A DNA stretch of 64,000 nt. Source: CAJINA01 sp964636125. GTDB lineage: Bacteria; Desulfobacterota; Desulfobacteria; Desulfobacterales; CAJINA01. The stretch lies in contig CAZWPX010000002.1 of NCBI GenBank assembly GCA_964636125.1, forward strand, positions 117,160 to 181,159, read 5' to 3'. Positions 45,644-54,159 of this stretch are shown here, piece by piece. Position 1 is the first letter of the stretch; each line of letters starts with the position of its first letter. The position numbers and the translations under genes were made by a program. The notes under the pieces were generated by a model. The model worked only from the letters and a program-made list of their open reading frames with translations, had not been told where the DNA came from and made no database searches.

Positions 45644-46151
45644 GATTTCACGCCTCCTTCAATTTCCTGAAATGGTATAGAACCTTTAACCTCAAACCCT
45701 TTTTCTTGACGCAGATTTCGCGGATTGCACTGTTTTTCGCTTCGCGGAGGTCAAGGTCTATAACTTTAAACCAAAAATCTATCTCGCATAAAGACGCAAA
45801 GGCGCTAAGGAAGTCAAGGACAGAATGATTTCGGCTTCGCCGGGAAGGGCAAAGGCATTCGCGGCAGGATGCCGCTCCCACATTCACTGTCTCAAGAATT
45901 CTGGTTGCTGCATTTAAGTTTTTAAGCGCCAACGGCGCAACCCCATCTGATTTTCGCCCTTCTTGGCGCCTTGGGGTCTGCGCGAGAACCGCTTTTGACC
46001 TTCGCAGTTCGCGCATATGAAAAGATTACGCGGGCTGACGTGAATTTCCAAGTAAAAGTTTATTATAAATGATATTGTGGGGCTTGTGTTGAAAGGTTCA
46101 ACGTTCAGGGTTCAGGGTTAGAAAACCAGAACGGGCGTGAGGGGTGCCGGC
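45644..46151. repeat. repeat-filled intergenic region with REP-like palindrome
   Basis: 45781-45885 is ~100 bp related to 58684-58790: a CTCGC-AAGACGCAAAGGCGC start, CAGAATGATTTCGGCTTC, and the REP-like GCGGCAGGATGCCGCTCCCA (45858-45881). It continues to CTTCTTGGCGCCTTGGGGTC near 45960, roughly the inverse of the start. Long apparent ORFs here are products of the repeat. Confidence 0.6.
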
Positions 46152-46496
46152 ATGGTTATTGATTCATTTGCTTTTGGGAACATTGTGATCGACGGCAGGT
46201 GCTATGCTTCCGATTTGATCATTTACCCGGATGGGAAGATTGTCGATGGCTGGTGGCGGTCAAGCGGGCACCTGTTAACCGAAAACGATATCGAAGAGCT
46301 TATTGCCGCCAGTCCGGAGATTATCGTCGTGGGGACCGGTACCAGCGGGATGATGCGGCTGGCGAGTGGGCTTGAACAGAGCCTGAGCAAGAAAGGCATC
46401 GGGATGGTTGCGGCGCCCTGCCGTGAGGCTCTGGTGTGTTTTAATGAACTAAGCCCATCCAGGAAGGTAGGGGCGGGATTTCATTTAACCTGTTAG
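46152..46496 (+). CDS. Mth938-like domain protein
   Basis: A 114-residue small single-domain protein of the Mth938/NDUFAF3-like (DUF498) fold: VIDSFAFGNIVIDGRCYASDLIIYPDGKIVDGWWRSSGH, then IVVGTGTSGMM and VAAPCREALVCFNELSPSRKVGAGFHLTC. Conserved Y-x-S-D and GTG motifs are present. The function is unknown; eukaryotic relatives assist complex I assembly. ATG 46152 has GAGGGG upstream and matches the family start. Confidence 0.85.
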   Translation: MVIDSFAFGNIVIDGRCYASDLIIYPDGKIVDGWWRSSGHLLTENDIEELIAASPEIIVVGTGTSGMMRLASGLEQSLSKKGIGMVAAPCREALVCFNELSPSRKVGAGFHLTC

Positions 46497-46642
46497 GAAC
46501 TGTTTCTAAATAGTCTTTTGGCCCAACCTCTGCGTTGGGTGTTCGGTTTCAATCCTCGAAATACTTTTATGTATTCCTCCGGTTAAAACCTCGCAGCCGC
46601 CTTGACCTTGTACCAAAATCCAAATTTAGAAACAGCCCCTAA
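46493..46642. repeat. 150-bp MITE-like element with inverted ends
   Basis: Ends TTAGGAACTGTTTCTAAATA and, inverted, TTAGGGGCTGTTTCTAAATT extend to a shared TTTTGG, about 28 bp. The interior has TTTTGGCCCA, CTCTGCGTT and TTTCAATCCTCGAAATA, as in the 20880 element. The remaining gap to 47011 holds a REP-like copy (46768-46791) and a CTTTAGTTCACTT repeat (46893-46983). Confidence 0.7.
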
Positions 46643-46767
46643 TCATTTTTCTTTAAAGATAGAATTGGTTATATCTCTTTATCCTTCTTAAAACCTGCAT
46701 TGGGTACTTTTAAGTTTTAAGTAAAACCGGTATCTTGCCGAGAATGGGGAGGTCACCTGGTAAGCTT

Positions 46768-46791
46768 TTCGCGGCAAGATGCCGCTCCCAC
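46768..46791. repeat. REP-like palindrome
   Basis: TTC then GCGGCAAGATGCCGCTCCCA, identical in core to the copies at 45858 and 58760 apart from one base. Confidence 0.7.
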
Positions 46792-47011
46792 AATTAAAGC
46801 AAAGATGACAATCGAAAGATATTTAAGCGCCGGCTTAATATTTAAAGCCCAGGGGTCACTGTGCTTGAGGGGTTTTTATACAATCAGCAGAATTCCTTAA
46901 CTTTAGATCACTTTAAACTTTAGTTCACTTTAGGCACTATCCACATTTATCCGCGGAATCGCCAAACACCTCTGGCCGGCTCCAGTGAACCAGATTGCCA
47001 ATGAAAACCAG

Positions 47012-48076
47012 CTACCGGATCATCATCGCATCCCCATAGCTAAAAAACCGATACCGCTGCTCGACGGCTTCACGGTAAGCTTTCAGGATTCTTTCGCGGC
47101 CTGCAAAGGCGGAAATCAGCATGATTAGGGTAGACTCGGGGAGATGGAAATTGGTTATGATGGCGTCCACTACCTTGAATTGAAACCCGGGATAGATGAA
47201 AAGGTCACAGGCGCCGCTGCCCGGCACCAGGGGGCCGCCGTTGCGGCCGGCATATTCCAGGGTGCGCACGCTGGTGGTGCCCACGGCAATGACCCGGCGG
47301 CCTTCCGCCCCGGCCCGGTTGATGAGATCAGCGGTTTCGATCGGAATGTGGTAGAACTCGGTATGCATCCGGTGTTCGCGGATATCTTCCACACGCACCG
47401 GTAAAAATGTGCCATAGCCCACATGCAGGGTAATCTCTGCCACGCTCACACCCCGGCCAGCCAGGTCCGCAAGCAGTTCGCGGGTAAAATGCAGTCCGGC
47501 CGTGGGTGCTGCGACGGCCCCTTTTTCAGAGGCATACACGGTCTGGTAGGATCGGCGGTCATCGCACGGCGGTGGTGCCTGGGGGGATCGCTTGATGTAG
47601 GGTGGCAGCGGCATCATGCCGGTCTGGTCCAGGGCGGTCTCGAGCCCCGCCTGACTGGAAAAATCTACCGCGTAGATCCTATCTTCAAAAGAACGGACCT
47701 CGGCGGATAACCCCTCATCAAACTTGATGACTGTCCCTGGGCGGCACGCTTTGGAGGCTTTGATTAGGCATTTGGCCGCCTGAATTATCGGCCCTGCTCC
47801 GACAACGGCAAGGTTCTCGTACTCCAAAACCAGCATTTCTGCCTTGCCGCCGGTAGTTTTATGGCCGAACAGCCGCACCGGCGCTACTTTCGTATTGTTC
47901 ACCACCAGGACGTCACCCTCCCGGAACTGGTCTCCAATCCGGTAAAAATGGTCGTGCTGCCAGGCACCAGTGGTTCGGTCCACCAGCATCAGGCGCGAAC
48001 GGTCGCGCTGGACCACCGGAACCTGTGCGATGAGGTCCTCGGGAAGGGTGTAGGTGTAGTCGGAAAGGAGGAACAT
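47012..48076 (-). CDS. queA: tRNA preQ1(34) S-adenosylmethionine ribosyltransferase-isomerase
   Basis: A 354-residue enzyme of queuosine synthesis that transfers and rearranges ribose from SAM onto preQ1 at tRNA position 34. Signatures: YTLPEDLIAQVPVVQRDRSRLM at the N terminus, VLVVNNTKVAPVRLFGHK, GMMPLPPYIKR, VAAPTAGLHFT, TLHVGYGTFLPVRVE, HRMHTEFYHI and NFHLPESTLIMLISAFAG. Full length. No tgt or other que gene is adjacent. Confidence 0.96.
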   Translation of the reverse strand: MFLLSDYTYTLPEDLIAQVPVVQRDRSRLMLVDRTTGAWQHDHFYRIGDQFREGDVLVVNNTKVAPVRLFGHKTTGGKAEMLVLEYENLAVVGAGPIIQAAKCLIKASKACRPGTVIKFDEGLSAEVRSFEDRIYAVDFSSQAGLETALDQTGMMPLPPYIKRSPQAPPPCDDRRSYQTVYASEKGAVAAPTAGLHFTRELLADLAGRGVSVAEITLHVGYGTFLPVRVEDIREHRMHTEFYHIPIETADLINRAGAEGRRVIAVGTTSVRTLEYAGRNGGPLVPGSGACDLFIYPGFQFKVVDAIITNFHLPESTLIMLISAFAGRERILKAYREAVEQRYRFFSYGDAMMIR

Positions 48077-48140
48077 GATAAAAGCAGTTAAAAGTGATCT
48101 AAAGTTTGGAGTGATCTAAAGTTAAGGTATTCTGCCAATT

Positions 48141-48494
48141 TTATTTACTTTTCCCTATTGTTGTATATAGCGCCAACAACTCATTGCATTCGTTGATAGC
48201 GACCTGCATTCTTTCAGGCGCCAGCCATCTTAAATCTGATATGACAGCCAACCAATACTGGGTTTCGCTGGCCTCACTTTCACAAATTTTGATTCTATTT
48301 ACAAAATCGGCCCGACTCCGCGCCCTGTTGGCCTCTCGGTAATTCGCCCCGATGGATGTACCAGATTTTACAATTTGATTTCTTATCACCCGACCTTCAG
48401 GACTCCCTGGCAACTCGGACGACAATCGAATAATAGCGACAGCGAACTGCCTGGTTCGTTCTTCAAGCTGTTTTGCAAACTCTTTATTTTCCAT
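48141..48494 (-). CDS. four-helix-bundle protein (23S rRNA IVS type)
   Basis: A 117-residue all-helical protein of the S23 / IVP family: FAVAIIRLSSELPGSPEGRVIRNQIVKSGTSIGANYREANRARSRADFVNRIKICESEASETQYWLAVI. These were first found encoded in intervening sequences of 23S rRNA but are common in intergenic repeats; function unknown. It lies between CTTTAG-TCACTTTA repeats, and a truncated relative is at 61995-62153. Confidence 0.9.
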   Translation of the reverse strand: MENKEFAKQLEERTRQFAVAIIRLSSELPGSPEGRVIRNQIVKSGTSIGANYREANRARSRADFVNRIKICESEASETQYWLAVISDLRWLAPERMQVAINECNELLALYTTIGKSK

Positions 48495-48574
48495 TGTTTA
48501 TTATAAATGGCCGCGCCAAAGGCGCTCCTGAACTTTAGCTCATTTTAGTTCACTTCAAACTTTAGCTCACTGGT

Positions 48575-48760
48575 TTACCGTTTTCCTAAATAAACCAGAA
48601 AAAGCCCCGCAGCCATCATGCAGAACCCGAAGCCGCGCAGGGTGCTGTCGGGCATCTCAAAAAGCTTCTGGACCATGACCCGCATCTTGTCCGGGATCGC
48701 AAAGTAGGGCAGCCCCTCGAATACCAGCACCATGCCGACGACACACAGAAAAAATTCCAT
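48575..48760 (-). CDS. DUF2065 family small membrane protein
   Basis: 61 residues, two transmembrane helices: FFLCVVGMVLVFEGLPYFAIPDKMR and STLRGFGFCMMAAGLFLVYLGKR. The EGLPYFxxP and R-x-x-G patterns match DUF2065 (YjeT-like). Function unknown. The 3' end lies in a CTTTAGCTCACTT repeat. Confidence 0.85.
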   Translation of the reverse strand: MEFFLCVVGMVLVFEGLPYFAIPDKMRVMVQKLFEMPDSTLRGFGFCMMAAGLFLVYLGKR

Positions 48761-49054
48761 ATTTTAGGCTCCTATAGTAATCACCGGTATCCTGGATTTA
48801 CAGGGAAGCTTCCGGATTCTGCTAATTTCTGGATATAACAATTGATTCGCACACCAGTGGCAGGTATAATCTCAGGCTCTTGCAATGTCAAAATAAACGT
48901 TGACTATTAGGCCAATATTGTACAGATATACAGGGTTAAAATCGGTGAATTCAGTAATCCATCGAATTTAGCGTTGTCAGGTTATACTGAGTACTTAAAC
49001 TAAAACTCGAAACTCATGAATTCGGCGTTTGGCGAATTCAGAAAACTTCTATCT

Positions 49055-50485
49055 ATGCAATACGAACCGGTTATAGGACTCGAAGTTCATGCCCAGTTGA
49101 AAACCCGTACCAAAATTTTCTGTGGGTGCTCCACTGAATTTGGCGCCCCGCCCAACACCCATGTCTGCCCGGTGTGCCTCGGGATGCCCGGTGTGCTCCC
49201 GGTGCTGAATAAAAAGGTGGTCGAATATGCCATGACCATGGCCCTGGCCACCGGGTGCCGCATTGAACATACCAGTCGTTTTGCCCGGAAAAACTATTTT
49301 TACCCGGACCTGCCCAAGGGCTACCAGATTTCGCAATACGAACTGCCCATCGCCCTTGAAGGACACATTGACGTCGAGGTGGATGGAAATTCAAGCCGTA
49401 TCGGCATCACCCGGATTCACATGGAGGAAGATGCGGGCAAGCTGATCCACGATCCGAACCGGCCCGTGAGCCGGGTGGATCTGAACCGGACCGGCGTGCC
49501 TTTAATTGAAATCGTCAGTGAGCCCGATATCCGCTCACCGGAAGAGGCCGGGGCTTACCTGAGGCAGCTGCGCTCCATCATACGGTATGTGGGCATCTGC
49601 GACGGCAACATGGAAGAAGGTAGTTTCCGCTGCGACGCCAATATCTCCCTGCGCCCGAAGGGCACCGAGCCCCTTGGCACCCGCACCGAACTGAAAAACC
49701 TCAACTCTTTCAAGCATGTGGAAAAGGCCCTGCACTATGAAATTTTAAGGCAGCATGACATCCTGCTGGACGGGGAAACGGTCGTCCAGGAAACCCGCCT
49801 CTGGGATCCGGATAAAAACCGTTCGAATTCCATGCGCGGCAAGGAAGAGGCCCACGATTACCGCTATTTTCCCGATCCCGACCTGCTTCCCCTGGTGATA
49901 GACGACAATTGGATAGCAGCAGTAAAGGCATCTCTGCCGGAACTTCCCGAGGCCAAAAAATCCCGCTTCGAGGCCCAGTACGGACTGCCCGGCTATGACG
50001 CCGGTGTGCTCACGACCAGCCGCAGCCTCGCCGACTACTTTGAGGCCTGTGTCAAGCTGCAACCCAGCCCCAAACTGGTGAGCAACTGGATAATGGGCTC
50101 ACTGCTGGGTCTGCTGAACACCGAATGCAAAAGCATCACCGCATCCCCTGTATCCGCGGAACATCTGGCCGCTCTGGTCCGGTTGATTGACGAAGGGACC
50201 ATCAGTGGTAAGATAGCCAAAAAAATTTTTAACGAAATGGCAAAAAACGGTGACTCCCCGGAGAGCATCGTCCAGAAAAAAGGCCTGGTACAGGTATCCG
50301 ACACAGGCCAGTTGGAAACCATCATTGACACCGTCCTGGCCGAAAACGGTGCCCAGGTTGACCAGTACCGCGGCGGCAAGACCAAGGTGTTCGGCTTTTT
50401 CGTCGGCCAGGTCATGCGGGCCACCCGGGGCCAGGCCAACCCGGCGGTGGTCAATGACATTCTAAAACAGAAATTGGATGGATAA
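49055..50485 (+). CDS. gatB: aspartyl/glutamyl-tRNA amidotransferase subunit B
   Basis: 476 residues. GatB kinase-like domain: PVIGLEVHAQLKTRTKIFCGCSTEFGAPPNTHVCPVCLGMPGVLPVLN (zinc Cys), RKNYFYPDLPKGYQISQ, HMEEDAGKLIHD, DLNRTGVPLIEIVSEPD, MEEGSFRCDANIS, then the C-terminal YqeY/tail domain for the tRNA. It phosphorylates Glu-tRNA-Gln and passes it ammonia from GatA. I chose ATG 49055 on family alignment; the ORF runs upstream to 49016. The FG-GAP gene starts 6 nt after the stop. Confidence 0.96.
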   Translation: MQYEPVIGLEVHAQLKTRTKIFCGCSTEFGAPPNTHVCPVCLGMPGVLPVLNKKVVEYAMTMALATGCRIEHTSRFARKNYFYPDLPKGYQISQYELPIALEGHIDVEVDGNSSRIGITRIHMEEDAGKLIHDPNRPVSRVDLNRTGVPLIEIVSEPDIRSPEEAGAYLRQLRSIIRYVGICDGNMEEGSFRCDANISLRPKGTEPLGTRTELKNLNSFKHVEKALHYEILRQHDILLDGETVVQETRLWDPDKNRSNSMRGKEEAHDYRYFPDPDLLPLVIDDNWIAAVKASLPELPEAKKSRFEAQYGLPGYDAGVLTTSRSLADYFEACVKLQPSPKLVSNWIMGSLLGLLNTECKSITASPVSAEHLAALVRLIDEGTISGKIAKKIFNEMAKNGDSPESIVQKKGLVQVSDTGQLETIIDTVLAENGAQVDQYRGGKTKVFGFFVGQVMRATRGQANPAVVNDILKQKLDG

Positions 50486-50491
50486 AACTTT

Positions 50492-52231
50492 ATGATACCC
50501 TCATTTCCGAATAGAATTATCAATTGGTTCTTGTTGTACGCGGCTGTCATCCTGATCCCGACAAGTATCGCAGCCGAAACACGGCCATATAGAGTGGCGG
50601 TTGTGCCCTTTTCGATCAACGCGGAAAAAGACCTGACCTACCTGAAAAACGGTATTGCCGACATGTTGACCTCCCGCCTGGCCTGGGCCGACAAAGTCCA
50701 GGTGCTGGGCCGGGAACAGACCGTGTCCGCCATGAACCAGGGCACGGGCCCCTTGAATGAAATCCAGGCCCAGATGCTGGGTGCTACTCTTGGGGCCGAT
50801 TATGTTCTGTTCGGCAGTCTCACCATCTTTGGAAACAGCGTCAGCATGGATGCCAAAATGGTCGACGTTTCCGGCGAACGGCAGACGCTTTCCTTTTTCA
50901 ACCAGGCCGAAGGCATGGGCAAGGTGATTCCGCAGATCAACCGTTTTGCGACGAATATCAATGCCCAGGTTTTCGGCCGCCAGGCCGCCACGCCGGTTGC
51001 CCTGGCCGCAGCCGCACCCGGCACAGGAAGACCGGCGGCTACCCCGCAGCAGGACATCCACGCCCACCCGGAAAAGCTTTTAGAGGGCGGCGGGACGGCC
51101 GCAGCAGCCACAGCCGCCACGGCGGGACCGTTTGTAACCAGCCAGGCCCCGGCGCAGACACAAAGCAGCCTGAACCCCGCTTTCATCGCCACCGCCGGTG
51201 CTAATGCCCAGACCAGCGAATTTTGGAAAAGCGCCACCTTCAAACACCTGATCAGCGGCATTGAAATCGGGGATATAAACGGCGACAAGATACTTGAAAC
51301 CGTGGTGGCCACATCAGAGAAGGTCATTGTTTACCAGGGAGTCAACAACAAGTTTCGTAAAATCTACGAACATGGAACCGGCCGATATTCCAAAAATATC
51401 AGTGTTGATATTGCTGATTTGAATGGGAACGGATACCCTGAGATATTTATCTCCGGGCTCAGCAACCAGCTCAATGGTGTCAATTCCACTGTTATCGAGT
51501 TCAACGGACAATCCTTCCAGATCCTGGTGGAAAAAAGTCGCTGGCTTTTCAGGGTCGCAGACAATGCTCTGCGCGGCCGGGTGCTGCTCGGCCAGCGGAT
51601 AAAATCTGAACGGATCGATCCTTTTGCCGGGGAAATCTTCGAACTCGCCTGGGAGGGCAACGAACTGGCGGCCAATGACCGCCTGCTGCCTTCCGGAAAA
51701 GCCAACGTGCTGGGGGTTGCCTACAGCGACATTCTGAACGACGGTGATGAGGCCATTGCCGCTTATACGAAATCAGATAAACTCCAGGTCCTGAACCGCT
51801 CCGGAAAATCACAATGGTCCAGTGGTGAAACCACCGGAGGCAACCTGCAGCATCTCAAGATGCCCACCACCGGGCGGGGTGACGCCGGCCTCAACCTCTT
51901 TTACCTGCCCACCCGCATCAGAGTCATGGACCTTGACGGGGACGGCAAATACGAAGTGATTCAGATCAACAATTTCGATGTTGCCGGCGGAAAGCTTGAA
52001 CAGTTTAGAAGCTATAAAAACGGCCAGATGGAGTCGCACGTATGGAACGGACTGGGGCTGACACCCCTGTGGAAAACCCGTAAGATCTCCGGCCGCATAC
52101 AGGATTTTGCCATTGGAGACTTTGACGGAGACGGCCGCCAGGAGCTGGTTGCGGCAATTATTATGAGTGAGGGCCGCATCGTCGGCACCTCGCCCAAGAG
52201 TTCTGTCATCGCCTATGAGTTGAATCAGTAG
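50492..52231 (+). CDS. exported FG-GAP propeller protein with FlgO/TolB-like N domain, paralogue 1
   Basis: 579 residues. Signal peptide, then an N-terminal domain YRVAVVPFSINAEKDLTYLKNGIADMLTSRLA ... ADYVLFGSLTIFGNSVSMDAKMVD resembling the TolB-N/FlgO/CsgG-like fold, then an Ala/Thr-rich linker (~residues 165-240), then a beta-propeller with FG-GAP/VCBS strands: GDINGDKILETVVA, DLNGNGYPEIFIS, DLDGDGKYEVIQI and DFDGDGRQELVAA. Only 6 nt after gatB, but functionally separate. Paralogue at 54160. Probably periplasmic; role unknown. Confidence 0.8.
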   Translation: MIPSFPNRIINWFLLYAAVILIPTSIAAETRPYRVAVVPFSINAEKDLTYLKNGIADMLTSRLAWADKVQVLGREQTVSAMNQGTGPLNEIQAQMLGATLGADYVLFGSLTIFGNSVSMDAKMVDVSGERQTLSFFNQAEGMGKVIPQINRFATNINAQVFGRQAATPVALAAAAPGTGRPAATPQQDIHAHPEKLLEGGGTAAAATAATAGPFVTSQAPAQTQSSLNPAFIATAGANAQTSEFWKSATFKHLISGIEIGDINGDKILETVVATSEKVIVYQGVNNKFRKIYEHGTGRYSKNISVDIADLNGNGYPEIFISGLSNQLNGVNSTVIEFNGQSFQILVEKSRWLFRVADNALRGRVLLGQRIKSERIDPFAGEIFELAWEGNELAANDRLLPSGKANVLGVAYSDILNDGDEAIAAYTKSDKLQVLNRSGKSQWSSGETTGGNLQHLKMPTTGRGDAGLNLFYLPTRIRVMDLDGDGKYEVIQINNFDVAGGKLEQFRSYKNGQMESHVWNGLGLTPLWKTRKISGRIQDFAIGDFDGDGRQELVAAIIMSEGRIVGTSPKSSVIAYELNQ

Positions 52232-52525
52232 GGATATTGAGGGTTGATTGGTTCAATTTGTTTCGTCTGAAAACAATCATAGCAGGCTTGATTTTTTTAT
52301 ATTAAGTCACGCCTTAATTTATGCAATTTTACAGGTATGACCCTTTGGAAATGGGTAAAATCCTGGTCAGTTGTGAATATTAGTTTTGACGCCACATAGA
52401 ATTCCCTGCCTCACCGGACCAATAAGCTGAGCTCTTACCTCCCCGACTAACTCTTTCAATTCTTCAACGTGCTTGCCGTCTCTCCACACATAGTCGCTTT
52501 TCAGGTATGGGGTTCTCCTTGAAAC

Positions 52526-52557
52526 AAAAAGCCCGGGGTTTGCACCCCGGGCTTTTT
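52526..52557. terminator. bidirectional rho-independent terminator
   Basis: AAAAAGCCCGGGGT (52526-52539) and ACCCCGGGCTTTTT (52544-52557) form a perfect 14-bp stem with A-run and T-run, so it serves both the FG-GAP gene (+) and the porin gene (-). It is the main feature of the 358-bp gap 52232-52589. Confidence 0.95.
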
Positions 52558-52589
52558 ATTTTAGCAATTAAACTATCCAAGTCAAAGAC

Positions 52590-53651
52590 TTAGAAGTTGA
52601 TCTGCCATTTGGCACCGAAATAAGTGGTTTCGGTCTCTTTCGTGGTTCCAGCTACACCGCCTGCATTCTTGATCTCATCATCACTGATAATACCAAACTC
52701 GGGCACTACGAAGACGCCCGGAGCCAAGTTGATAACGCAGTTGATGTAGTATGTGAAAGCAGTGTCTTCTTCTTTGAGAGTTGCATAGTCAACTTCACCG
52801 CTAATGGCACCGTAGCCACCTTCGATGGTGAACATGTCGCTGGCTTTAAAACCGACTAAACCGGCATAACCAATCGTGGTATTATCCTGAACAGTCGTTC
52901 CAACAAGAACAGCAGAACCGTTAGTAGCCGAAAGCACGCCCATGTTATTGGCATTGGTACCGCCATAAATATTAGCGGCTACATAGGCAGGTCCGAAGTT
53001 AACTTTGCCACCGATACCATAGACCAAAGAAGTGATCGACTCCATTTGAGTCGTAACAGCGCTAATGCCTGAATCAAAGGTCTGATATCCAAGGTAGGGT
53101 TTTACACTGAACATATCAGTAGCGAACTTGTAAGACATCGCGATCTGCGGCAAGGTAACATCGTAGTTAGTGGCGGCGCCTGCAAGCGCTGAAGGAGTCG
53201 GCTCGACAAACGCAAGTTTAAAGCTGCCGAAAGTCAAGGTAATCTGGGCACGTCTGCTGTGATAAGCCATACCCTGAAACAGCATATCGTTGTCGCCAGC
53301 ACCGACCTGGTTGGAATAAAACTCTGCGATCGGGGTGTAGGTCTGACCGACCAGAAGCGTACCAGCACCGAAATTCCAGGTACCATACAGTTTTCTGAGG
53401 TTAGGACCGGAACCGTATTCAAAACCACCGCCTACGTCGCCGGCGGATACGGTTGCGCCAAAACGGCTGTTGCCCTGCAGGGACCACTGGGTATCAGTGT
53501 CAGACGGGGTACCCGCAACCTGTGTATCAACGTCATTTGAAAAAGTAGCCATACGGGCAGATCCGTAAAAATTCCAGTCAGCGGCCATTGTCGGTGCGGT
53601 AAACGCGAAAACCATGGCGACTGCCAGGGCACATACAAATAATTTCTTCAT
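52590..53651 (-). CDS. outer-membrane porin, 16-strand type
   Basis: A 353-residue porin. Signal peptide MKKLFVCALAVAMVFAFTAPTMAA; then repeated amphipathic beta strands such as FYGSARMATFSND, FGAGTLLVGQTYTPIAEFYSNQ, MSYKFATDMFSVKPYLGYQTF; C-terminal ETTYFGAKWQINF ends in Phe as outer membrane barrels do. I chose ATG 53651, preceded by AAGGAGGAAA, over an upstream in-frame ATG. It lies between the two FG-GAP genes on the opposite strand. Substrate unknown. Confidence 0.88.
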   Translation of the reverse strand: MKKLFVCALAVAMVFAFTAPTMAADWNFYGSARMATFSNDVDTQVAGTPSDTDTQWSLQGNSRFGATVSAGDVGGGFEYGSGPNLRKLYGTWNFGAGTLLVGQTYTPIAEFYSNQVGAGDNDMLFQGMAYHSRRAQITLTFGSFKLAFVEPTPSALAGAATNYDVTLPQIAMSYKFATDMFSVKPYLGYQTFDSGISAVTTQMESITSLVYGIGGKVNFGPAYVAANIYGGTNANNMGVLSATNGSAVLVGTTVQDNTTIGYAGLVGFKASDMFTIEGGYGAISGEVDYATLKEEDTAFTYYINCVINLAPGVFVVPEFGIISDDEIKNAGGVAGTTKETETTYFGAKWQINF

Positions 53652-54159
53652 CTTAGATTTCCTCCTTAAAGGGTTTATCTTAAAAAACATGTGAACTTAA
53701 ATAACCTGATAAATTTACTCCCGGCTTCCAGCCGACCTCACATCACCTCCTTTTCTGGCTTCAGAGGCTTCGTTCCTGAGAAGTTCCGAATACCAGTGTC
53801 ATACACTTATAGATAATACCGACCAACTTTTATCAACCCCAAATTTAAAAGTCAAGGGCTTTATCCCCATTTGAAGCGTCTGGCAATCCAACCCTGCGGG
53901 CCCTGTCGCAAGGCAGGGCCCCGCCCAGGCTGTCATTATTCACCATCTAATCGAGGCACGCCCGTAAACCCGTGCAGTGAAACGGTTTAGGAGCATCCCA
54001 TCCCTTACTTGCCGCTCATCCGAAGCCGGATATATTTTACCTGCGCGTTAAGATTGCCCTTTATAAAAGGCCGCATCCATGCTATATGATAGAAACAAAT
54101 TCAGGCGATGAATGTTAATTATTCATTGAACATCAATAGGGACGGGAATTCCAACGCAA
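53652..54159. other. 508-bp intergenic region
   Basis: Holds the long 5' leader and promoter of the minus-strand porin and the upstream DNA of the FG-GAP gene at 54160. One notable element is GGGCCCTG (53898-53905) with CAGGGCCC (53914-53921), an 8-bp stem-loop. No ORF is convincing. Confidence 0.4.

Noticed and set aside
45648..46016. 122-codon minus-strand ORF.
   Set aside because: It lies wholly in repeat DNA that recurs at 58684-58790 and has no protein-like pattern.
46493..46642. Element read as an attenuator of the Mth938-like gene.
   Set aside because: It starts at the gene's stop and its inverted ends recur elsewhere as a repeat; no T-run follows.
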